From positions 4,898,001 through 4,962,000 of the forward strand of contig CBDEVO010000003.1 in assembly GCA_965243615.1 (NCBI GenBank): a stretch of 64,000 nucleotides of DNA, written 5' to 3'. This document shows positions 50,621 to 58,607 of this stretch, one piece after another (position 1 is the first letter of the stretch; the number at the start of each line of letters is the position of its first letter). The stretch comes from JAJEEA01 sp965243615. GTDB lineage: Bacteria; Acidobacteriota; Vicinamibacteria; Vicinamibacterales; UBA8438. Position numbers and translations under genes: made by a program. The notes under the pieces were generated by a model that had not been told where the DNA came from, made no database searches, and worked only from the letters and a program-made list of their open reading frames with translations.

Positions 50621-50911
50621 ATGGTCACCAGAGTCCAAGTGGGGGAACAGGGACTTCGAGTCGCCAAGTCGGTGCTGGCTGAGGCCCGGATCGATGTCGG
50701 CGGGCAAGTGCCGGTGTCGGTCCAGGACGGACGCATCATCAATCCGTCAACCCAGGTGGTCAGGCCATCACAAGCCCGTCGGGTAGGCCAGGTCCGTCAC
50801 GGAGCGGACTCGGGAGCCCGACGCTCGATGCCGTCCCTTTCGAGCCAGCCTTCGATGCGGGCCGCGGACGTCGCCAATCCGTCAACCCGGGTCGTCAACC
50901 CGCCAACCTGA
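50621..50911 (+). pseudogene. Stranded MazE/AbrB-type antitoxin remnant
   Basis: From ATG 50621 the first 44 residues read MVTRVQVGEQGLRVAKSVLA, then EARIDVGGQVPVSVQDGRII, a good match to a MazE/AbrB swapped-hairpin domain. After NPST the sequence becomes unrelated and runs antisense into the coiled-coil gene at 50797-51327. No MazF-type toxin follows. Best read as an antitoxin gene that lost its C-terminal tail and toxin. TATACA at 50586-50591 could be its -10 box. Confidence 0.5.
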
Positions 50912-51327
50912 GTCGACAGTCCATCGAGTCGGGTCGTCTGAGCGTCGTACCGCTCCGACAGGTGGTCCTTGAGATCGTCGATGCGGCCGGACAACCCCGC
51001 GTGCTCCGCCGCAACCCGGTCATCGAGGCCGTCGACCCGTGCCACCAGCTGTTCCTTGAGATCATCGATACGGCCCGACAACCCCGCGTGCTCCGCTACG
51101 GTTCCGGCCGCCACGCCGTCGATTCTGGCCGCCACGCCGTCGATTCTGGCCGCCACATGGTCCTTCACGCCGTCGATTCTGGCCGCGACGTGATCCCTCA
51201 GGTCGTTGATTCTGGCCACCTCCTGGTCCCTCAGGTCGTCGATTCTGGCCGACAGCCCGCGCCACAACAGCAGTGCAACGCCCAGTGTCACGGTGATGTT
51301 GATGCCGAACAGCGTGGTCACATCCAT
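50797..51327 (-). CDS. Membrane-anchored coiled-coil protein with ARIDGV/SGRIDDL repeats
   Basis: 176 residues. An N-terminal helix (LFGINITVTLGVALLLW) is followed by almost pure heptad sequence made of repeated 7-, 11- and 14-residue units: LSARIDDLRDQEVARINDLR, DHVAARIDGVKDHVAARIDG, twice AEHAGLSGRIDDLK, and LDGLSTQVGGLTTRVDGLAT, ending WLERDGIERRAPESAP. The DNA repeats too (GCCGTCGATTCTGGCCGCCA several times from 51116). It probably forms a long trimeric or tetrameric rod on the membrane. Similar short DUF-type proteins are found near toxin or phage genes. Function unknown. Confidence 0.68.
   Translation of the reverse strand: MDVTTLFGINITVTLGVALLLWRGLSARIDDLRDQEVARINDLRDHVAARIDGVKDHVAARIDGVAARIDGVAAGTVAEHAGLSGRIDDLKEQLVARVDGLDDRVAAEHAGLSGRIDDLKDHLSERYDAQTTRLDGLSTQVGGLTTRVDGLATSAARIEGWLERDGIERRAPESAP
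51116..51245. repeat. Tandem repeat in the coiled-coil gene
   Basis: The unit GTCGATTCTGGCCGCCAC and near variants (GTTGATTCTGGCCACC, GTCGATTCTGGCCGAC) occur five or more times with 21- to 33-base spacing between 51116 and 51245. It encodes the ARIDGV-type heptads. Spacing is irregular and the frame is kept, so this is not a CRISPR. Confidence 0.65.
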
Positions 51328-51419
51328 GGCTCTCTCCCGCGCGCACGGCGCTCGGGCGGTCCTGACCGCGCCTGCACACGTACCGTCGCCAACGAGCCAT
51401 CAAGAACCATGCCAAGTCA

Positions 51420-51556
51420 TCACGGCCTCACGGGGATTCCGCCGACGCGCAACCTCCAGGCACAGACTCCCGGCCCGGAGAGCATCGCCCGCGGCTCCGA
51501 TCGCCGCCCAACCAACCCGGCCAGGCGTCTGCAGCCTTCTACGGCGCAGACTCCTA
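51420..51556. repeat. Intergenic hairpin repeat family, copy R4
   Basis: Contains CGCCCAACCAACCCGGC and hairpin A (AGGCGTCTGCAGCC, 51523-51536, pairing with GGCGCAGACTCCT, 51543-51555; one mismatch and one bulge). The right arm overlaps the TAG stop of the 51554-52066 gene, exactly as R2 does at the LysM gene. Confidence 0.6.
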
Positions 51557-52066
51557 GCCGGCGGCCATCGGCTCGATGTGGCCGTACATCAGGCCGCCGA
51601 AGACGCCGCGCTCCATGGCGTGCTCCCACGAGCCGCCGTAGCGGTCGTCGTAGAAGAACACGCGGGCGGTGAACGTGCCGTCGAGCCCCGGGATGCCGAA
51701 GTCGGTGATGGAGACCATCGGCGTGTCGCCGGCCCAGACGATGGGGACGACGACCGGGAGGGTGGCGTCGAAGTTGCCGTAGACCATGCGCACGTCGAAG
51801 CGCCACGTGTCGTCGCCGACCTTGGCGACGCTGCTGATCTCGTACCGCTCGGGGCTCGCGCCGCCGGTCTCGCGGCCGTCGACGGTGAAGTTGCCGACGA
51901 GCACGACCTGCTGCATCCGCTCGGCGAACTCGCGCTCGAGCTCGGTCAGCGACGCGACCGGGACCTCCTGGCCGACGCCGGCCCTGCCCATCAGCCAGCC
52001 GAAACCCAACGTCACCGCCAGCACGGCCGCGCCAGCGACGATCTTGACGATGTTGCCGCTTGCCAT
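51554..52066 (-). CDS. Hypothetical membrane-anchored protein
   Basis: 170 residues from ATG 52066 with GGAGGAGGATT directly upstream. One N-terminal helix (IVKIVAGAAVLAVTLGFGWL) and an outside domain of about 140 residues with ELEREFAERMQQVVLVGNFT, SVAKVGDDTWRFDVRMVYGN, VVPIVWAGDTPMVSITDFGI and ARVFFYDDRYGGSWEH. I do not recognise the family. The beta-rich body and Trp/Tyr content suggest a small sandwich domain held at the periplasmic face. Confidence 0.65.
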   Translation of the reverse strand: MASGNIVKIVAGAAVLAVTLGFGWLMGRAGVGQEVPVASLTELEREFAERMQQVVLVGNFTVDGRETGGASPERYEISSVAKVGDDTWRFDVRMVYGNFDATLPVVVPIVWAGDTPMVSITDFGIPGLDGTFTARVFFYDDRYGGSWEHAMERGVFGGLMYGHIEPMAAG

Positions 52067-52130
52067 CTCGAATCCTCCTCCGTCCGAAGCGCAGAGCCGC
52101 ACCCCGGGCGGCCGGGCCGCCAGCCCGCCA

Positions 52131-52260
52131 ATCGTCGCCGCAGGAGTTTCGCTCCAGCGAGGCTCCCAACGCGACCACAAGGTCACGCCGCGGCATCCGC
52201 CCGGCGCCCAATCAATCCTGCCGGAGTCCCGCGCCGTCCACGGCACCGGACCCCTGCAGT
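52131..52260. repeat. Intergenic hairpin repeat family, copy R3
   Basis: ATCGTCGCCGCAGGA opens the copy; hairpin B is clean (GGAGTTTCGCT, 52143-52153, with AGCGAGGCTCC, 52156-52166), followed by CGACCACAAGGTCACGCCGC, the linker CGCCCAATCAATCC, and a degenerate hairpin A (GCGCCGTCCACGGCAC). It lies 50 bases after the stop of the NHL gene on the minus strand. Confidence 0.6.
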
Positions 52261-52311
52261 GACTCCTTCCAGGATCGGGCCCTCGTCGCGCCCCATCCCG
52301 CGCGTCGGCCG

Positions 52312-53460
52312 CTACTGCCCCGCCGCCTCCACAAACTGCGGCTGGATCAGCAGTGCGGGATTGGCGTCGGCCTTCGGCACCAGCTTCTGCAGCCGCCCGT
52401 ACTGGTTGTCGGCCCCGTACAGGTTGCCCTCGGTATCGACCGCGAACGAGTGCATCTCGATGAACGCGTTCGGCCCTTCGTTCGCCAGCTCCCACTGGGC
52501 GAGCGCGTTGCCGTTTAGATCGAGCTTGACGATCTTGACCGGCGAGAGGTCGGTCACGTAGACCTCGTACTGGTTCACAATGATGTCGAGGGGCAGGCCG
52601 AAACCCGGCCAGACCGCGATGGGGGCGATGTTCGGGTGGTACCAGACGGCGGCGCGGGTGGTCTGGTTGAACACCTGCACGCGGCGGTTGTTGCGGTCGG
52701 CGACGAAGATGCGGCCGTTGGGGCCGACGGCCACCGAGTGCACCACGTTGAACTCGCCGCGTCCCTCGCCGGCCCGTCCGAACTCGTCGAGGTAGTTCAG
52801 GTCGGCGTCGAGGATGATCACCCGGGAGTTGATGAACCCGTCGGCCACAAGCACCCGCCCGTCGGGGAAGAACGCGACGTCCTGCGGCCCCCCGAGGTGC
52901 GTCTCGTCGTCGCCGGGGACGTTCTTCTCGCCCAGGGTCGCCAGCAGTTCGCTGCCGTCGTTCGAGAACACGAAGATCTGGTGCGCCGACTCGTGCACCA
53001 CCCACACCCGGCGCTCCGGGTCGTAGGGGCTGATGCGGATGCGGTGCGGCCCCGGGCCGTCCGACCCCTCGAACAGGTGGTCCCACTGGTCCCAGACCTC
53101 GACGACGTTGCCGTCGCCGTCGACGACGTAGATGCAGTTCTGAAACGTCCGTCGCTCGGCCTCGCGCAGGGTGTTGATGCCGATGGAGCCGGCGTAGCCG
53201 TCGAAGCCGTCCGGCACCGGGTCGGGAAGCCGGGTCTCGCCTCGCTGCAGGACGAAGATGCGGTCGGGCGACTCGACGAAGACGCCGGAGTTGCCGCCGA
53301 ACGCGAAGCCGTCGCCCGCGAACGGCTTCAGCCAGCCCTCGACCGGCTCGTAGGGCAGCGGCTCGCTCGGCCCCAGCAGATCCTGGGCCGCGGCCGGGCC
53401 CGCGGCGATGCCGCTCAACGCGACGGCCAGCAGAATACGAATGGTGTTGCGCATGATCAT
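52312..53460 (-). CDS. Secreted NHL-repeat beta-propeller protein
   Basis: 382 residues from ATG 53460, with GGAGAG upstream. Signal peptide (ILLAVALSGIAAGPAAAQ). NHL-type blades: PQDVAFFPDGRVLVADGFIN, FNVVHSVAVGPNGRIFVADR-like, RRVQVFNQ, HSFAVDTEGNLYGADNQYGR, with an insertion holding GPGPHRIRISPYDPERRVWV. Acidobacterial proteins of this type are exported; some relatives are peptidyl-alpha-hydroxyglycine lyases but the catalytic set is not evident here. Function unknown. Confidence 0.8.
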   Translation of the reverse strand: MIMRNTIRILLAVALSGIAAGPAAAQDLLGPSEPLPYEPVEGWLKPFAGDGFAFGGNSGVFVESPDRIFVLQRGETRLPDPVPDGFDGYAGSIGINTLREAERRTFQNCIYVVDGDGNVVEVWDQWDHLFEGSDGPGPHRIRISPYDPERRVWVVHESAHQIFVFSNDGSELLATLGEKNVPGDDETHLGGPQDVAFFPDGRVLVADGFINSRVIILDADLNYLDEFGRAGEGRGEFNVVHSVAVGPNGRIFVADRNNRRVQVFNQTTRAAVWYHPNIAPIAVWPGFGLPLDIIVNQYEVYVTDLSPVKIVKLDLNGNALAQWELANEGPNAFIEMHSFAVDTEGNLYGADNQYGRLQKLVPKADANPALLIQPQFVEAAGQ

Positions 53461-53834
53461 GCTCTCTCCACGGTTGTGAGTGTTCCCATCGAAGGGCCGG
53501 AAGTCACCGCCCGGCGGCTCCGCCATCGGCGCGGCCGCCCCACCGCGCTTCCGAACCGTTCTGCGTCGCAGACTCCGGCCGGCGGCCCATCGCTGCTTCG
53601 ATCGCACGCTCGGAAGCAAGCCGAGCCCGTCAACCAGGCATTTTGACACACCGCGCTCACCAAATCGCACGGCAACCCGTACAGACGATGCGCGCGTGCT
53701 CTCGGGAACGGCAGCGTGTCCGGCCCGCGCGGCGAGCCCCGGGTTGCCGAGCCCCTGCCCATAGCCGGTCGGCCGCCGCGGCGTCCGGCGCGCGCAGCCC
53801 ACGCGACAAGCCGAGAACGGCCGCCCCTCCCGGC
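53461..53834. other. Intergenic region with repeat copy R5
   Basis: 374 bases between aroC and the NHL gene, both on the minus strand. A degenerate repeat copy R5 with CGAACCGTTCTGCGTCGCAG then ACTCCGG lies at 53551-53577, matching hairpin A of R2. No gene supported; the NHL promoter should be here. Confidence 0.5.
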
Positions 53835-54971
53835 TCAGACGGCGCCCGCCCCCCTGGTCGCCCGCCACCGCAGCCAATGGTCGGCGAGGACGATGGCGAC
53901 CATCGCCTCCGCCATCGGGACGAACCGCGGCAGCAGGCAGGGGTCGTGACGCCCCCGGGTCCGGATGGTGGTGGGCTCACCGGCGGTGGTCACCGTGTCC
54001 TGCTCGCGGGGCAGGCTGCTCGTCGGCTTCACGGCGGCCCGGAGCACGACGGGCATGCCGCTCGAGATGCCCCCGAGCATGCCGCCGTGGCGGTTGGTGC
54101 CGGTGACGACGCGCCGCCCCGCGGACCCGGCGGCGGCCTCCGCGGGGCGAAACAGGTCGTTGTTCTCGCTGCCGCGGAGCCTCGCGCAGCCGAACCCCAC
54201 GCCGTACTCGACCCCCAGCACCGCGGGCAGGCTGAACAGCGCTTTCGCGAGGTCCGCCTTCAGCTTGTCGAACACCGGTTCTCCCAACCCCGCCGGCACC
54301 CCGACGGCCACGATTTCCGCGACCCCCCCGATCGAGTCGCGCGCCTCGCGCAGCTTCTCGATCAGCGCCACCATCTCCGCCGCGCGGGCCGGGTCGGGAC
54401 ACCGGACGATGTTCGGCGAGCCGTCCGGCAGCTTCTCCACCTGGTCCTGCGTCACGACGGCGGGATCGGGAACGTCGACCACGACGTCCCCGACCTGACG
54501 GACGTAGCCGACCACCCGCCCGCCGAAGGCCGAGGCGATGACGCGCTTCGCGACGACCCCCGCCGCCACCCGGACCGCCGTCTCGCGCGCGCTCGCCCGG
54601 CCCCCGCCGCGATAGTCGCGCCGCCCGTACTTCGCGTCGTAGGTGTAGTCGGCGTGGCCCGGCCGGTACTTGTCCCGGATGTCGCCGTAGTCGCGGGTGC
54701 GCTGATCGACGTTGCGGATGAGAATCGCGAGGCTCGTGCCGGTCGTCTTCCCTTCGAAGACGCCGGACAGGATCTCCGGCGCGTCCGGCTCGTTCCGGGA
54801 GGTGACGATCCGGCTCTGGCCGGGCCGCCGTCGGGCGAGGTCCTCGGCGAGGTCCGCCTCGGCGAGGGGGATGCCGGGGGGACAGCCGTCGACGATGACG
54901 ACGCTGCCGGGGCCGTGCGACTCGCCGGCGGTGGTGATGCGGAAGCTGTGTCCGAACGAATCGCCGGGCAT
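53835..54971 (-). CDS. aroC: Chorismate synthase
   Basis: 378 residues. The shikimate-pathway enzyme that converts EPSP to chorismate using reduced FMN. All family signatures are present: N-terminal GHSFRITTAGESHGPG, then RPGHADYTYDAKYGRRDYR-type flavin-binding loop, GGGRASARETAVRVAAGVVA, and HGGMLGGISSGMPVVLRAAV near the C-terminus; the conserved His residues and the Arg/Ser pair are intact. Length is normal (350-390). It stands apart from other aro genes. Confidence 0.95.
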   Translation of the reverse strand: MPGDSFGHSFRITTAGESHGPGSVVIVDGCPPGIPLAEADLAEDLARRRPGQSRIVTSRNEPDAPEILSGVFEGKTTGTSLAILIRNVDQRTRDYGDIRDKYRPGHADYTYDAKYGRRDYRGGGRASARETAVRVAAGVVAKRVIASAFGGRVVGYVRQVGDVVVDVPDPAVVTQDQVEKLPDGSPNIVRCPDPARAAEMVALIEKLREARDSIGGVAEIVAVGVPAGLGEPVFDKLKADLAKALFSLPAVLGVEYGVGFGCARLRGSENNDLFRPAEAAAGSAGRRVVTGTNRHGGMLGGISSGMPVVLRAAVKPTSSLPREQDTVTTAGEPTTIRTRGRHDPCLLPRFVPMAEAMVAIVLADHWLRWRATRGAGAV

Positions 54972-55192
54972 CGGTCGCTCTCGGTTTCGGACGCGGGCGC
55001 GCGCCGCCCCCGCGGGACTCCCTCATCGACGGGCCCTCGACCGTTCGACGTTCCGGCCGCCCGGCTCCTGCGCGGTGGCCGGTGGAGCCCTGCGGCGTGG
55101 ACCCCGCAACGACGCCGCCCACCCCACCCCGCGCGTCACGCGGTCGAGGGGCGACATCCGGCCCGGCGGCCGCAACCCCCGCGGCGCGGGCG

Positions 55193-55399
55193 TCACTCCG
55201 CGTCGATCACGTCCCGGCGGCGCTTCCACCGGCCGAGCAGCAGCGTCGCGAGGCCCAGCATCATCTCGTCGATGAGGGGGATGGGGTCCGGCACCACGAG
55301 ATCGGCCACGAAGAGCGCGCCCGCGAGGAGAAAGAGCTGCCACGAGCGCAGACCCGACAGCCAGGCGAAGAGCCCGCCGCGGTCGGCGCTATCGGACAT
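55193..55399 (-). CDS. Small DUF6116-type membrane protein
   Basis: 68 residues (MSDSADRGGLFAWLSGLRSW). Two short hydrophobic stretches, QLFLLAGALFVADLVVP and IDEMMLGLATLLLGRW, separated by the DPIPLIDE motif that marks DUF6116-like proteins (usually DxIPFxDExLLGLxTLLLxRWK), and a basic C-terminus. It overlaps the end of the dienelactone hydrolase gene by 11 bases and is probably cotranslated. Function unknown. Confidence 0.65.
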   Translation of the reverse strand: MSDSADRGGLFAWLSGLRSWQLFLLAGALFVADLVVPDPIPLIDEMMLGLATLLLGRWKRRRDVIDAE

Positions 55400-56072
55400 G
55401 CTCCCGGTAGAACGCCAGCATGCGCGACCAGCACTCGGCCGCGCGGGCGGCGTCGTGGACGTCGGGACGCGTGTCGTTGAAGAACGCGTGATCGGCGCCG
55501 TCGAACACCGTGATGTCGGCCGACTTGCCCGCCCCCCGGAGATCCTGCTCGAGCTGCCGGGCCGCCGCGGGCGGGACGAAGGCGTCGCGCTCGGCGAAGA
55601 ACCCGAGGACCGGCGCCTCGAGGGCGGCCAGGTTCGGCTTGACGTTCGGGTGGATCCCGTAGAAGACGACGCAGGCCCCGACCGCAGGGTTCTCGCAGGC
55701 GGCGTAGAGGGACAGTTGCCCGCCCATGCAGAAGCCCACCGTACCGACGTGCGCCGTGGTGACCTCCGGGCGTCCGAGCAGGTAGCCGACGGCGCCCCGC
55801 AGGTCCTTCTCGACCCGCGCGATGTCGAGGGCCATCATGAGCTTGCCGGCGTCGTCGGGGCTCGTCGTGCTCTCGCCGTGATACAGGTCCGGCGCGAGGG
55901 CCACGAACCCCTCCACCGCGAACCGGTCGGCCACGTCCTTGATGTGGTCGACGAGCCCCCACCACTCCTGCAGCACGATGACCCCCGGGCCGCCCCCGGC
56001 GGCCGCGGGGACGGCGAGGTAGCCGCTGCCCGTCGCGCCGTTGCTGGCGAACTCCACCATCTGTCCAGGCAT
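55389..56072 (-). CDS. Dienelactone hydrolase family protein
   Basis: 227 residues with GGAGG before ATG 56072. Alpha/beta-hydrolase with the DLH set: VIVLQEWWGLVDHIKDVADR (the Glu that holds the nucleophile), VGTVGFCMGGQLSLYAA (Cys nucleophile), AERDAFVPP (Asp) and DGADHAFFND (His). DLH opens dienelactones in chloro-aromatic breakdown, but most homologues act on other carboxyl esters. Cytoplasmic. A TATAAT -10 lies at 56106-56101. Confidence 0.86.
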   Translation of the reverse strand: MPGQMVEFASNGATGSGYLAVPAAAGGGPGVIVLQEWWGLVDHIKDVADRFAVEGFVALAPDLYHGESTTSPDDAGKLMMALDIARVEKDLRGAVGYLLGRPEVTTAHVGTVGFCMGGQLSLYAACENPAVGACVVFYGIHPNVKPNLAALEAPVLGFFAERDAFVPPAAARQLEQDLRGAGKSADITVFDGADHAFFNDTRPDVHDAARAAECWSRMLAFYREHVR

Positions 56073-56100
56073 TCGATGACCTCCGTCGCGGACGCCTCAC

Positions 56101-56106
56101 ATTATA
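56101..56106 (-). promoter_or_regulatory. -10 box (TATAAT) of the dienelactone hydrolase gene
   Basis: ATTATA on the plus strand gives TATAAT on the coding strand, 28 bases before ATG 56072; leader about 20 bases with GGAGG in it. A -35 box is not clear. Confidence 0.5.
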
Positions 56107-56215
56107 AGGGTCGTGACGGCGGGTCGCGTCGGCACGGGTCCGAACCCCGCCGAGTCCGCGAGCCGCCGGCCCCGCCCGAAGGCGGCAGCCAGCCGACGGC
56201 GCGGACCGCCGGCCG

Positions 56216-56944
56216 TCACCGGGTGTCCGCCGCGACCTGGCGCTCGAGTCCGCCCTCCTCGTCATAGAAGTCGACGGTGGCCCGGCCGTTGTCGGCGACG
56301 CCCAGCACGAGCCGCGCCCGCGTCCCGTCGGTGAGGTTGACCACCGTGGCCCCCTGCACGGTCCCCAGCGCGAGACGCTGCGAGCCGCCGGGGTCGAAGA
56401 CACTCAGGAACGGCGCGTCGTCGGCGCCCACGATCATGCCGATGCCCGGCTGCCCCCGGCGGTTGAAGAGGTTGATCCGCGGCTGCCCCTGGTCCCCCAG
56501 GGTGAGTTGCATCGGGATGCGCCTTCCGTCGGACAGAGCGAGGAACGGGGTGCCGGCCTGCGAGCCGACGAGGGCATGGCGCGCGGTCTCGTCCCCGACC
56601 GTGACCATCCCGTCCTCCTGCCCCACCCTGGCGAGAATCCTGGTGGCGCCGGCCGGGTCGGTGAACCGCAGGACCGGATGGCCGTCGGCGTCGACCCCCA
56701 CCAGCCCGCGGTAGGTCCCGTCCGGCGCGTAGAACGCCAGCGAGGCCATCCCCCGCTCGTCGTCGCCGGACAGGATCGCCCGCAACCGGCCCGACCCGTC
56801 GACGATGTTCACCTGCGAGGCGGTGACCACCCCGGCGCCCTGCGCGCCCAGCCGCGCCGTCAGGAACAGGTTCGACACCGCGCCGCCGATCAGCGATGCC
56901 GCCAGCATCGCCCCCACCAGCCATCCCTGCCGTCTCATGTCCAC
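56216..56944 (-). CDS. Hypothetical membrane-anchored repeat protein
   Basis: 242 residues. N-terminal anchor (GWLVGAMLAASLIGGAVSNL). The rest is a series of 25-35-residue beta repeats with a common shape: IVDGSGRLRAILSGDDERGM, FYAPDGTYRGLVGVDADGHP, LSDGRRIPMQLTLGDQGQPR, INLFNRRGQPGIGMIVGADD, FDPGGSQRLALGTVQGATVV, LTDGTRARLVLGVADNGRAT and FYDEEGGLER. Each unit reads as 'property-residue-strand, G(R/T)xR, strand'. Not recognised beyond this; similar proteins are found near transporters in soil and marine bacteria. Periplasmic, anchored. Confidence 0.65.
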   Translation of the reverse strand: MDMRRQGWLVGAMLAASLIGGAVSNLFLTARLGAQGAGVVTASQVNIVDGSGRLRAILSGDDERGMASLAFYAPDGTYRGLVGVDADGHPVLRFTDPAGATRILARVGQEDGMVTVGDETARHALVGSQAGTPFLALSDGRRIPMQLTLGDQGQPRINLFNRRGQPGIGMIVGADDAPFLSVFDPGGSQRLALGTVQGATVVNLTDGTRARLVLGVADNGRATVDFYDEEGGLERQVAADTR

Positions 56945-57016
56945 TCCCCGCCCTTCTTGACCTGTTTGCGGCGCCGTGCCCCTCGAGCGGTCTCGGCGCT
57001 TGTCCCGCCGTGGCCC

Positions 57017-58336
57017 TCACCCGGTCTCGGCCGCTTCCTCTTCGTCGACGGCGCGGAAGCGCCGCCCCCTCGTCTCCGGCCCCAGCCAGATCACCGCCGC
57101 CACCAGCAGTCCGCCCGCGACGATGCAGGACATCATCGCCCCGCCGGTGGTCATGCCGCCGTCCTGCAGCCGGCCCAGCACGAACGGGGTCGCCGACCCC
57201 GCCGCCGCGCCCACGTGGTAGGACAGCCCGGGTCCCACGCCGCGCACCGCGGTGGGGAAGCGCTCGGTGAGATAGGCCGGAGCCATCCCCCAGATTCCGC
57301 CGCCGGTGGCCCCCATCAGCACCGCCCCCGCGAGCAACTGCGCCGGGCCGGACGCCGCGAGGAAGAGCGGGGCGATCGCCACGCCCAGCAGCGCGGCCAG
57401 CGACACCGCCCCCCGGCGCCCGAGCGCGCCCTCCGACGCGCGGCCCCACATCGCGATGCCCAGGATCGCCCCGGCGTTGAAGCCGACGACGTAGCGCAGG
57501 GGCTCGACCCCGGCGCCGAGCAGAAACGTCGGATACCAGAACGAGATCGAGTAGTACGAGAACATGAACGCGGACATCAGGAGCGAGCTCTGCACCGTCG
57601 CCCAGAGCAGGTCCGGCCTCAGGAGCCGCAGCAGCGACACCCGATCCGCCAGCTCCTCCCGCCCCCGCGTCCCCAGGTACCGCTGCCGCTCCAGCCAGAC
57701 CGGACTCTCGTCGACACCGGTCCGGATCCAGAGCACGAGCAGGGCCGGGACACCCCCGATCCAGAACAGCACCCGCCAGCCCAGCGTCGACTCGGGCGAC
57801 GCGCTGAACGGATCGGGCACGCCGCTGAACAGCGGGTAGACCGTCGAGAAGGCGAGCGCGGCCAGCATGTAGCCCCAGAACCAGCCGCCCTGAAGCAGGC
57901 CCGACGCCAGCCCGCGCAACCGCGTCGGCCAGTGCTCGAGGGTCAGGGGCATCCCCGCCGCCCACACCCCGCCCATGCCGATGCCGAACAGGGCCCGGCA
58001 CGCGAAGAGCGCCGCGTAAGACGTGGAGAAGCCGCTGAGGAACGCGAACAGCGAGAACCACAGGATGGACAGCATCAGCGGGAGCTTCCGGCCCCACCGG
58101 TCCGCCATCATGCCGGCGCCGAGCCCGCCGGCGAGCCGGAAGAACAGGGTCACCGTGCCGAGGGCGCCGGCCAGCGCCGCGTCGACGGTGAAGCTGTTCT
58201 GGATGTCGATCAGGATGAACGTCAGGATGGAAAAGTCGAACCCGTCGAGCGTCCAGCCCAGAAAGGTGGCGGCGAACGCCCGCCGCTGCCGGCCGTCGAC
58301 CTGCCGGTACCACGGCGCGTCGGGGTGATTCGCCAT
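57017..58336 (-). CDS. MFS transporter (sialate/aromatic-acid:H+ symporter type)
   Basis: 439 residues, twelve helices. The signature loop between helices 2 and 3 is MADRWGRKLPL, and helix 1 holds LGWTLDGFDFSILTFIL, whose DxFD and following Gly-rich helix 4 (CRALFGIGMGGVWAAGMPLT) are typical of the SHS/AAHS symporters for sialate, benzoate and other carboxylates. The second-half repeat motif is degenerate (WGRASEGALGRRGAVS). Substrate unknown. A TATAAT -10 lies at 58396-58391 on this strand. Confidence 0.84.
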   Translation of the reverse strand: MANHPDAPWYRQVDGRQRRAFAATFLGWTLDGFDFSILTFILIDIQNSFTVDAALAGALGTVTLFFRLAGGLGAGMMADRWGRKLPLMLSILWFSLFAFLSGFSTSYAALFACRALFGIGMGGVWAAGMPLTLEHWPTRLRGLASGLLQGGWFWGYMLAALAFSTVYPLFSGVPDPFSASPESTLGWRVLFWIGGVPALLVLWIRTGVDESPVWLERQRYLGTRGREELADRVSLLRLLRPDLLWATVQSSLLMSAFMFSYYSISFWYPTFLLGAGVEPLRYVVGFNAGAILGIAMWGRASEGALGRRGAVSLAALLGVAIAPLFLAASGPAQLLAGAVLMGATGGGIWGMAPAYLTERFPTAVRGVGPGLSYHVGAAAGSATPFVLGRLQDGGMTTGGAMMSCIVAGGLLVAAVIWLGPETRGRRFRAVDEEEAAETG

Positions 58337-58390
58337 CGGACCGTCCGCAGTCGCGGCGGCGACTGCGCCATCGGTTTCGTGAAGGTGCCC

Positions 58391-58396
58391 ATTATA
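58391..58396 (-). promoter_or_regulatory. -10 box (TATAAT) of the MFS transporter gene
   Basis: ATTATA on the plus strand; the leader to ATG 58336 would be about 48 bases. Divergent from the VWFA-gene promoter about 130 bases away. Confidence 0.45.
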
Positions 58397-58480
58397 GCGT
58401 CAGGCCTCGGCACCGCTTCCCGCGCGACCTGCTCGGTCCGCCCGGCCGGTTCCGCGGTTTCACTACCCCGGATTCGGGTT

Positions 58481-58496
58481 GTGTCGACGTCGACAC
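58481..58496. promoter_or_regulatory. 16-bp perfect palindrome in a divergent promoter region
   Basis: GTGTCGAC followed by GTCGACAC is an uninterrupted 16-base palindrome, between the MFS and VWFA genes. TACAAT at 58525-58530 is the likely -10 of the VWFA gene, so the palindrome sits just upstream of its -35 position, a normal place for a dimeric regulator to bind. Confidence 0.45.
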
Positions 58497-58607
58497 TTTC
58501 GGCCGGCACGGCCGCGGGCCGGACTACAATGAGGGTTCGCCGCGACGCGACCGTGGCCGTTTCCCGGCGTCGCGTAGTCCCTTCGCCGCCTCGAATTGGA
58601 GGTTCCC

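Noticed and set aside
51116..51245. Short repeats GTCGATTCTGGCC with spacers
   Set aside because: They code for heptads of the coiled-coil gene; spacers are not unique sequences and lengths vary in codon steps.
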